Positions 35,975 through 42,118 of a stretch of DNA of 42,118 bases are shown here, piece by piece (the first letter of the stretch is position 1; every line of letters starts with the position of its first letter). Origin of the DNA: Bifidobacterium breve (GTDB taxonomy: Bacteria; Actinomycetota; Actinomycetes; Nanopelagicales; Nanopelagicaceae); the NCBI GenBank assembly GCA_945883755.1, contig CAMCXX010000007.1:1-42118 (forward strand), in the 5' to 3' direction. The notes beneath the pieces were generated by a model that saw only the letters and a program-made list of their open reading frames with translations, made no database searches and was not told where the DNA came from. A program made the translations under genes and the position numbers.

Positions 35975-36003
35975 TTATCCACAGGCGTTATCCACCGTGT
36001 GGA
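35975..36003 (+). promoter_or_regulatory. DnaA-box pair upstream of the iron-sulfur oxidoreductase
   Basis: A perfect DnaA box TTATCCACA (35975-35983) is followed at 13 bp start-to-start by TTATCCACC (35988-35996). The second box is part of an inverted repeat TCCAC-CGT-GTGGA (35991-36003). They lie in the 80-100 bp spacer between crgA and the oxidoreductase gene, just upstream of the latter's predicted -35 region, about 30 kb from oriC. Confidence 0.55.
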
Positions 36004-36034
36004 GAGTTACATCGATGTAATTAAGACTGGTTAA

Positions 36035-36298
36035 TTAATGCCAGCGGGTGGCGAGTGAGAAGCCAATACCCACAAAGCCAAAGCCAACCAACATATTCCA
36101 AGCACCAATTCCTGGGATTGGGTAGCTAGTTGAGCTGACATAGAAGATTACGATCCAGATTAAGCCAATTAGGAAGTTAGCCACCATTACCGGCGCTAGC
36201 CAGGATGGACTCTCGATAATCTCATTTTCAACAACCTCTACTACCTGCTCGGCAGCGCGTTGTTCAATAACCTTTTTACGTACTTTGGACTTCGGCAT
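36035..36298 (-). CDS. crgA: Cell division protein CrgA
   Basis: 87 aa. A charged cytoplasmic N-terminus (MPKSKVRKK) is followed by two membrane helices at about 38-55 and 65-83, with a short loop (SSTSYPIPGIGAWN) and the C-terminal RW. Actinobacterial CrgA interacts with FtsZ, FtsQ, FtsI and related division proteins. The ATG at 36296-36298 matches the family start; the 31 codons open upstream overlap trpG and are probably non-coding. A -10 TAATCT lies 7 nt upstream. Near trpG and pknB, as in mycobacteria. Confidence 0.92.
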   Translation of the reverse strand: MPKSKVRKKVIEQRAAEQVVEVVENEIIESPSWLAPVMVANFLIGLIWIVIFYVSSTSYPIPGIGAWNMLVGFGFVGIGFSLATRWH

Positions 36299-36305
36299 AG
36301 GGCAG

Positions 36306-36311
36306 AGATTA
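36306..36311 (-). promoter_or_regulatory. Leaderless -10 element for crgA
   Basis: TAATCT on the minus strand ends 7 nt before the ATG at 36296-36298, and the 29 bp crgA-trpG gap leaves little room for a 5' UTR. Confidence 0.5.
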
Positions 36312-36327
36312 CTACACAATATGCACC

Positions 36328-36981
36328 ATGAACAGTCATCTTCCTGGCGACCGCCAAACCAAGATATTGGTGATCGATAACTACGACTCATTTGTATTTA
36401 ACCTGGTGCAGTACCTGCAACAACTAGGTGCTAATTGCAATGTGGTTCGAAATGATTCGATCAAGGTAGAAGATGCACAAAATTATGATGGTGTTTTAAT
36501 CTCACCTGGACCTGGCACACCTGAAGCGGCGGGCATCAGCGTTGAGATGGTGAAGTACTGCGCCGAACACAAGATTCCACTCTTTGGTGTTTGTTTAGGA
36601 CATCAAGCTATTGCTGTTGCATATGGTGCAACTGTTTCCCGCGCTCCTGAGTTACTTCACGGCAAAACCTCAGTTGTTCAACACAACAATAAATCAGTTC
36701 TACACCAAATTCCTACACCATTTACTGCAACTAGATACCACTCACTCGCTGTTGAAAAAGCAACCCTGCCAGATCAATTAGAGGTAACTGGGCAAACCCA
36801 ATCAGGAGTTGTCATGGCAATGCAACATAAATCGCTACCGATTTGTGGTGTGCAGTTTCATCCCGAATCAGTTTTAACTGAGCATGGTTATCAGATGGTT
36901 GGTAATTGGTTAGAGATCTGTGGCGATAAGGGAGCACGCGCTCGCAGCGAGGGATTATCCCCAGTTGTAATTAGATCTTAA
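36328..36981 (+). CDS. trpG: Anthranilate / 4-amino-4-deoxychorismate synthase glutaminase subunit
   Basis: 217 aa class I glutamine amidotransferase that supplies ammonia to TrpE or PabB. The catalytic triad is C89 (GVCLGHQ), H178 and E180 (QFHPES); the oxyanion strand SPGPGTP is at 59-65. No synthase large subunit is in the window, so it may serve both tryptophan and folate synthesis, as proposed for single-copy trpG/pabA. The ATG follows crgA's start by 29 bp in a very tight divergent promoter. Its TAA abuts the convergent pknB stop with no gap. Confidence 0.94.
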   Translation: MNSHLPGDRQTKILVIDNYDSFVFNLVQYLQQLGANCNVVRNDSIKVEDAQNYDGVLISPGPGTPEAAGISVEMVKYCAEHKIPLFGVCLGHQAIAVAYGATVSRAPELLHGKTSVVQHNNKSVLHQIPTPFTATRYHSLAVEKATLPDQLEVTGQTQSGVVMAMQHKSLPICGVQFHPESVLTEHGYQMVGNWLEICGDKGARARSEGLSPVVIRS

Positions 36982-38514
36982 TTAATTTTTATTTACCGTA
37001 ATAGTTACAGCGCTACCAATAATTCGAGTTGTACCAGCCTCTGGCGCCTGAGCAAGAACAACACCTAACTCCTGTGTTGCATCATATGCGTAGATCTCTC
37101 GCACCAAAAAGCCAGCTTGTACTAATAAGGTTTTTGCTTGAATTTCAGAGACACCAAGCAGTGAAGGAACTTGAACATTGCCACTTGCAATTTGTAGTAC
37201 AACTCCACTTCCAGCCATGATGGTGGTACCTGCTGCCGGCACAACACTTAAAACAACACCAGGTGCTTGATCTGAATCCACTGGTTGAGTTTGTGCAACC
37301 AACAAACCAGCGGCAGTTAAAATACTTCTTGCCGCTTCAAGTGAGATTCCTACTAAACCAGTTGGCACCGTTGTATTTCCCGGTCCAGAGGAGATAGTTA
37401 AGGTAACACTGCTTCCCTTTTCTGCATTAGTAGTTGCTAGCGGCATTTGGGATGCCACTCGATCAATTGGGATTCTTGGATCTGGCGCAGTATTGATATT
37501 TACATTGAAATTACTTAATAAGGCACGAGCCTCACCTTCAGTTAAACCAACCACATTTGGCACTGTAAGTGGTGCACTGCCGCCACTGCTGAAAAATACT
37601 CCTGCACCAACCAAGACAACTCCAGCAACAATTGCACTTAATGTTGTAATTAATTTTCTTCTAGGAAAAACCTTTTGGATCTTGGTGGTTACCGGCTCGC
37701 CCTTAATTACTCGACGCAAATCAGCCAGCATGGCGCTGGCATCTTGATAACGATTATTTGGATCCTTACTTAATACGACCTCAAGCATTCGATCAATATC
37801 ATTTGATAAACCAGGCATTACTTGTGAAGCTGGCGTAATTGGTGATGAAACATGTTGATATGCAATTGAAACTGGAGTATCTCCCGTAAATGGTGGCCGT
37901 CCCGTTAACAACTCATACATTAAACAACCAAGTGAGTAAAGATCACTTCGACCATCAGCCATCTCACCAGTTGCTTGTTCAGGGGATAAGTACTGCGCTG
38001 TACCAACTACATTCCAGGTATTTGTCATCGTGGCGCCGATATCATCAGTTGCACGAGCGATTCCAAAATCCATCACCTTGATATCACCGCTCTCGGTAAT
38101 CATGATATTTCCTGGCTTAATATCACGGTGCACAATTCCCTCTTTATGTGAGTACTCAAGTGCCTGCAAAATACCTTCAACAATTTCCAGAGCTCTAGCT
38201 TGCGGAATCAAACCTTTTTGCAACAGCTGTCGCAAACTTTCACCAGTAATTAACTCCATCACAATGTATGGCGAATTACTTTCCTCACCTGAGTCATAAA
38301 CTGAAACAATTCCAGAGTGGTTTAATCCACCAGCTGCTAGCGCCTCTTTTTTAAAGCGGGCAACAAATGAGGGATCCCGCGCTAAATCACGACGTAAAAC
38401 TTTAATTGCTACCTTACGATTTAATCTGGTGTCATCACCAATAAAGACATCGGCCATACCGCCAGTACCGATCATCTCACCGAGTGCGTACCGCCCACCT
38501 AATAATTGGCTCAT
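36982..38514 (-). CDS. pknB: PASTA-domain Ser/Thr protein kinase (PknB-like)
   Basis: 510 aa transmembrane kinase. Kinase domain 1-275: Gly loop GTGGMADVF, K38, HRD at 129-131 (with K133), DFG at 149-151, and a Thr-rich activation loop near 158-166. A membrane helix spans about 287-308. Three extracellular PASTA domains follow (about 316-378, 382-446, 447-510), against four in mycobacterial PknB. PASTA repeats bind muropeptides or lipid II and report on wall synthesis. It overlaps the pstP stop by 4 bp (pstP is upstream in the operon). Confidence 0.95.
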   Translation of the reverse strand: MSQLLGGRYALGEMIGTGGMADVFIGDDTRLNRKVAIKVLRRDLARDPSFVARFKKEALAAGGLNHSGIVSVYDSGEESNSPYIVMELITGESLRQLLQKGLIPQARALEIVEGILQALEYSHKEGIVHRDIKPGNIMITESGDIKVMDFGIARATDDIGATMTNTWNVVGTAQYLSPEQATGEMADGRSDLYSLGCLMYELLTGRPPFTGDTPVSIAYQHVSSPITPASQVMPGLSNDIDRMLEVVLSKDPNNRYQDASAMLADLRRVIKGEPVTTKIQKVFPRRKLITTLSAIVAGVVLVGAGVFFSSGGSAPLTVPNVVGLTEGEARALLSNFNVNINTAPDPRIPIDRVASQMPLATTNAEKGSSVTLTISSGPGNTTVPTGLVGISLEAARSILTAAGLLVAQTQPVDSDQAPGVVLSVVPAAGTTIMAGSGVVLQIASGNVQVPSLLGVSEIQAKTLLVQAGFLVREIYAYDATQELGVVLAQAPEAGTTRIIGSAVTITVNKN

Positions 38515-39284
38515 TTGGCAGCACCAAACTTAACAACCTGATTTGTATCGTTATCTTCAACAAGCCCTGCCCAAACAATTGTGATGTTATCTGGTGCACC
38601 CTTAGCCTTTGTTTCGCTAATTAGCTCAGCTAATAATTGATCCTCTTTTGTTGATTTAATTATTTTAGAGATCTCTAAATCAGATAAAACATTGGTTAGC
38701 CCATCACTGCAGATTAAAAACTTGTCATCTATCTTTACCTCATAACTCATTAACACTGGATCGATCCCACTATCTCCCATTAACGCCTGGGTTAACAGCG
38801 AACGCTGCGGATGATCAAATACCTCATCCGGTGTTAAGCGCCCCTGATCCAATAACTCCTGCATCACCGTGTGGTCATAACTTAATCTAGTTAATTTTTT
38901 ATCTCGCCAGAGGTAACAACGAGAATCTCCAATATGCAGTAGATCGACCTGATTATTTGAAATCGCTAACGCGGTCAATGTTGTACCCATGCCAGATAGC
39001 TCTGGTCGCTCTTTACTAACCCGCAAAATTTCTGCATCTACCTCATATGAAAGATTTAAAAATAAATCCTCCCGAGAATCAATATCAATCGAAGTATCGG
39101 CAATTACTGGCAACAAAGCTTCTAAGGTATTGATTGCAATGGCAGATGCCACCTCACCACCAGCATGTCCGCCCATCCCATCGGCAACTGCAATTAAATT
39201 TTGCGAGATTAATGCAGAATCCTCATTTCCATCCCGCACCAAACCCAGATCACTTTGTGCAATGGCGTTAAACTGCAATCTCAT
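38511..39284 (-). CDS. pstP: PP2C-type Ser/Thr phosphatase PstP
   Basis: 257 aa PPM phosphatase expected to reverse PknB phosphorylation. Metal-binding residues appear in VRDGNEDS (about 17-24), VADGMGGHAGG (about 33-43), a DGLTN segment near 193 and GAPDNITIVW near the C-terminus. Mycobacterial PstP has a membrane helix and extracellular tail (about 514 aa); this one ends after the catalytic domain and is therefore soluble. It directly overlaps pknB; the rodA-pbpA-pknA genes that usually lie between them are not here. Confidence 0.94.
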   Translation of the reverse strand: MRLQFNAIAQSDLGLVRDGNEDSALISQNLIAVADGMGGHAGGEVASAIAINTLEALLPVIADTSIDIDSREDLFLNLSYEVDAEILRVSKERPELSGMGTTLTALAISNNQVDLLHIGDSRCYLWRDKKLTRLSYDHTVMQELLDQGRLTPDEVFDHPQRSLLTQALMGDSGIDPVLMSYEVKIDDKFLICSDGLTNVLSDLEISKIIKSTKEDQLLAELISETKAKGAPDNITIVWAGLVEDNDTNQVVKFGAAK

Positions 39285-39332
39285 AAGCCAATCTCACCAC
39301 ATCTTTATGAGTTTTAAGGAGCACCGATTTAG

Positions 39333-40031
39333 ATGCAGATTTACGCTCACCGTGGTGCAAGTGCAGATTTTCCTGAAAGCACACTGGCCGCTTATGAAGC
39401 AGCCATCCTGCAAGGCGCCGATGGCTTTGAGTGCGATATCCGGCTGACCAAGGATGCTCAGATAATTTGCTTCCATGATTCAAATACCAAAGCGCTAACC
39501 GGTATTGATCTAGAGATTGCTGAAAGTGATTTTCAAACTCTAGAAAGTAAGTTAAAAGATAAGCAACCGGTTTTACTATTTTCGCTCTTGTTGGATCTAG
39601 CGATAAAGCATAAAAAGCATCTTGCGATTGAGACTAAACATCCAGTGCCAACTGGGGGTTTGATCGAAGATCTACTGCACCAACTTTTAAAATCAAGAGC
39701 GGATGAGATAAAGGCAAGTGGCATAAACATTTCAATCATGTCATTTTCTTGGCTTGCTACACAGCGAAACATTAAATCTGGCTTTGAGGCGGTTTATCTC
39801 TTCGCTGAAAAGTTAATGGTCAATTTAAATACCGCAGGTGTTGTGGGTCCATCGCTGCAAATCATTAGAAACAATAATGATTTCGTCGCACAGCAAAAGG
39901 GTAAGGGCCGACGAGTATTTGTCTGGACGGTAAATGATCCAGTAGATGTAATCATGTGTGCCAAATTAGGTGTTGATGTGATTATGAGCGATAACCCGGC
40001 GCAAGCACGAAAGGCACTGGGCTACTCTTAA
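39333..40031 (+). CDS. Glycerophosphodiester phosphodiesterase (GDPD) family protein
   Basis: 232 aa TIM-barrel hydrolase, predicted to release glycerol-3-phosphate from glycerophosphodiesters. Conserved residues are H6-R7, E15, E33/D35 (FECDIRL) and H48 (CFHD). There is no signal peptide, so it is cytoplasmic. The ATG follows AAGGAG with 10 nt spacing. It is 3 bp upstream of pheA; the GDPD-pheA-serS neighbourhood also exists in mycobacteria (glpQ1, pheA, serS), with other genes between. Confidence 0.9.
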   Translation: MQIYAHRGASADFPESTLAAYEAAILQGADGFECDIRLTKDAQIICFHDSNTKALTGIDLEIAESDFQTLESKLKDKQPVLLFSLLLDLAIKHKKHLAIETKHPVPTGGLIEDLLHQLLKSRADEIKASGINISIMSFSWLATQRNIKSGFEAVYLFAEKLMVNLNTAGVVGPSLQIIRNNNDFVAQQKGKGRRVFVWTVNDPVDVIMCAKLGVDVIMSDNPAQARKALGYS

Positions 40032-40034
40032 CCC

Positions 40035-40865
40035 ATGTCAACTAAGTACGCCTACCTTGGTCCAGCCGGAACATTTACCGAAGCGGCGCTACTTCAAATT
40101 ACAAATGCCGATGATCTGCTTATACCTTATGCAAATGTCACCGCTGCCTTAGATGCAGTAAGAAATGGCGAATGCGAAAAAGCACTGGTGCCAATTGAAA
40201 ACTCAGTTGAAGGTGTAGTTGCACGTACTTTGGATGAGCTTGCGATGGGTAAGCCATTAGTAATTACTGCAGAAACCACCCTGCCAGTCACCTTCTCACT
40301 AATGACATCACCTGGCATGGATAAAAGTAAGATAAAAAGTATTGCCACGCATCCACACGCTGAATCACAATGCCGCACCTATATTGCAAAAAATTATCCG
40401 CATGCAGAAATTATTGAAACCCCATCTACCGCTGCCGCTGCACAAGGATTAGCTGCTGGAAAATATGATGCTGCGATCGCTGCACCGACCGCCGCTAAAA
40501 ATTATCGCTTGCAGGTAATCGCTGAAAATATTGGCGAGAATCAAAATGCAATTACTCGATTTGTACTGGTGCAACCTCCTGGCGCCCAACCAAAGGCCAC
40601 TGGATCTGATCGCACCTCAATGGCGGTATTTATCGGAATCGATCACGCAGGTGCGCTGCTTGAGATTCTTACCGAATTTGCCAAACACAATGTCAACCTT
40701 ACTTTTATCCAAAGCCGCCCAACTGGACGTGAACTTGGTGATTACCACTTCATTATTGATACGCAGGGACATATTGATGATCCCGCTGTTCTCGCTGCAG
40801 TTAATGGCTTACGCAGTATTTGTGAAGATATTAGATTTCTAGGTTCCTACCCTCGTGCCAACTAG
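40035..40865 (+). CDS. pheA: Prephenate dehydratase
   Basis: 276 aa stand-alone enzyme making phenylpyruvate for phenylalanine synthesis. The PDT domain (about 1-180) begins YLGPAGTFTEAAL, with the catalytic-region motif NAITRFVLV near 175-183. A C-terminal ACT domain (about 197-270, including ILTEFAKHNVNLTFIQSRP) is the phenylalanine allosteric site; its usual ESRP motif is QSRP here. There is no chorismate mutase domain. It starts 3 bp after the GDPD gene. Confidence 0.95.
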   Translation: MSTKYAYLGPAGTFTEAALLQITNADDLLIPYANVTAALDAVRNGECEKALVPIENSVEGVVARTLDELAMGKPLVITAETTLPVTFSLMTSPGMDKSKIKSIATHPHAESQCRTYIAKNYPHAEIIETPSTAAAAQGLAAGKYDAAIAAPTAAKNYRLQVIAENIGENQNAITRFVLVQPPGAQPKATGSDRTSMAVFIGIDHAGALLEILTEFAKHNVNLTFIQSRPTGRELGDYHFIIDTQGHIDDPAVLAAVNGLRSICEDIRFLGSYPRAN

Positions 40866-40888
40866 TAATAGATTAAAGATAGATCGGT

Positions 40889-40894
40889 AGGCTA
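40889..40894 (+). promoter_or_regulatory. Leaderless -10 element for serS
   Basis: TAGGCT ends 8 nt before the serS ATG at 40903; the 37 bp gap has no clear Shine-Dalgarno and no T-box-like structure. Confidence 0.45.
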
Positions 40895-40902
40895 CTTACT
40901 TA

Positions 40903-42118
40903 TGATTGATTTAAAAGCCTTACGTGAGAATCCAGATCTATTTCGCTCCTCGCAAAAGCTTCGTGGCGAAGATCCTTTATTAGTTGATCAATTAATTGCC
41001 GCTGATGATCTGCGACGTACCGCCATCACCGAATTTGAAACTTTACGCGCTCAACAAAATACTCTTTCAAAATCAGTTGGTGCAGCTAAAGGGGATGAGA
41101 AAGCAGCACTGCTAGAGAACTCAAAGAAGCTATCAGCTGATGTAAAGGCAGCAGATGCTAAGCGGGCACAAGCAGAAGAGGCGGCACACAAAATTGCTTT
41201 ACAAATTGCAAATTTAATTGATCCTAATGCTCCCGTTGGTGGCGAAGCAGATTTTAAAGTTATTGAAGAGATTGGTAAGCCCCGTGATTTTAAAGCAGAG
41301 GGCTTTGCCGCTAAGGATCATGTTGAACTTGGAAAGATTTTGAAAGCAATTGATACTGAACGTGGTGCCAAGGTATCTGGCGCTCGTTTCTATTATTTAA
41401 CTGGAGTAGGTGCACTACTTGAATTAGCTTTAGTTAATTACGCAATCGCATCTGCAGTTAAAGCCGGCTTTATCCCAATTATTCCACCAGTATTGGTAAA
41501 GCCACATGCGATGGAGGGCACCGGCTTTTTAGGCCAAGCAGCAGAGAATGTTTTTCATTTAGCCGAGGATGATTTTTATTTAGTTGGCACATCAGAGGTA
41601 CCACTAGCTGCGTATCACATGGATGAAATTCTAGAAAACCTGCCAATTCGATACGCCGGTTACTCACCATGTTTTCGTCGTGAAGCTGGCACTTACGGAA
41701 AAGATACCCGTGGAATTATCCGTGTCCATCAATTTGAAAAGGTAGAGATGTTCTCATTCTGCAAACCAGAGGATGCGCAAGCAGAACATAAAAAGTTACT
41801 GCAATGGGAGAAGGATTTCTTTGATGCCATGGAGCTGCCATACCGAGTAATTGATGTAGCAAGTGGAGATCTTGGTGCCAGTGCGATTCGCAAATTTGAT
41901 ATCGAAGCATGGATTCCAACCCAGGATGCATACCGCGAGGTCACCAGCACCTCTAACTGCACCGAGTTTCAATCTCGCAGGTTAAATATTAGATACCGTG
42001 ATGAGAGTGGTACAAAACCAGTTGCTACCTTAAATGGCACATTAGTTGCAGTTCCGCGCACCATTGTGGCGATCTTAGAAAATCATCAACAAAAAGATGG
42101 CAGTGTAAAAGTACCAAA
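40903..42118 (+). CDS. serS: Seryl-tRNA synthetase (3' end missing)
   Basis: 405 complete codons of a protein usually about 420 aa, so only the last residues are cut by the window edge. The N-terminal coiled-coil tRNA arm (about 25-105) reads as charged heptads. Class II motif 2 is [14 protein letters not shown], and motif 3 ends in [13 protein letters not shown] with its arginine. TSEVPL is the conserved serine-binding TxE region. It charges tRNA-Ser (and tRNA-Sec, if present). Confidence 0.97.

Noticed and set aside
36299-36391. N-terminal extension of crgA by 31 codons
   Set aside because: It would overlap the start of trpG, its residues do not look like CrgA, and the family start MPKSKVRKK with a -10 element 7 nt upstream is at 36298.
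1-42118. CRISPR arrays, tRNA genes, insertion sequences, integrases, toxin-antitoxin or phage-defence genes
   Set aside because: I looked for regular repeats, transposase-like or integrase-like proteins, att-like flanks and tRNA cloverleafs in the gaps and saw none. The region reads as conserved housekeeping chromosome.

Overview
The window is a chromosomal origin region from a low-GC actinobacterium. Nothing in it looks like a plasmid, phage, transposon, CRISPR array or genomic island. Gene content and order match the actinobacterial core: the block around oriC, then DUF5318-ponA-rpsF-ssb-rpsR-rplI-dnaB, then crgA-trpG-pknB-pstP, then GDPD-pheA-serS. By eye the DNA is clearly AT-rich, genes abut or overlap, and loci usually larger in mycobacteria are trimmed. 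From this I infer a streamlined freshwater lineage such as Nanopelagicales (acI, 'Ca. Planktophila/Nanopelagicus'). That placement is an inference and needs a marker-gene tree.

Layout. 1-6253: leftward gyrB (cut by the window start), dciA, recF, dnaN and dnaA, with DnaA-box clusters on both sides of dnaA; the dnaN-dnaA gap is the best oriC candidate. 6254-10862: rightward rpmH-rnpA-yidD-yidC-jag-rsmG-parA-parB, with two parS-like sites, one lying on the rsmG start codon and one inside parA. 10855-17910: leftward NUDIX-DUF6049-murJ-trxB-trxA-cwlM-aminotransferase. 17955-23080: pcnA (+), an MFS permease (-), DUF5318 (+) and ponA (+). 23081-27645: a polytopic membrane protein with a start-codon problem, then rpsF-ssb-rpsR-rplI, a terminator, and dnaB. 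27646-30919: leftward FadE5-type acyl-CoA dehydrogenase, EamA transporter and beta-carbonic anhydrase. 31013-36298: dcd (+), a two-component system (-), a membrane iron-sulfur oxidoreductase (-) and crgA (-). 36328-42118: trpG/pabA (+), pknB and pstP (-), GDPD, pheA and serS (+, cut by the window end).

How the genes fit together. The left part handles replication initiation and chromosome segregation (DnaA, DnaN, DciA, DnaB, ParAB/parS). A second theme is envelope growth and its Ser/Thr-kinase control: PknB with three PASTA repeats, its phosphatase PstP, CrgA, PonA, MurJ, and a CwlM-like protein whose amidase active site is destroyed. The layout suggests a pared-down version of the mycobacterial PknB circuit: MurJ has no pseudokinase tail, and FhaA/FhaB, RodA, PbpA and PknA are not at the pknB locus.

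I found no convincing undescribed multi-gene system. The points most worth checking are: a membrane gene whose conserved first helix lies upstream of any ATG/GTG/TTG; a possible rpsF leader in which a hairpin loop can pair with the Shine-Dalgarno sequence; a repeated leaderless-promoter signature (TANNNT 6-9 nt before the start codon) at about ten genes; parS on the rsmG start codon; an inverted repeat in the dnaN/oriC region; and DnaA-box-like clusters far from oriC, before dnaB and before the iron-sulfur oxidoreductase.
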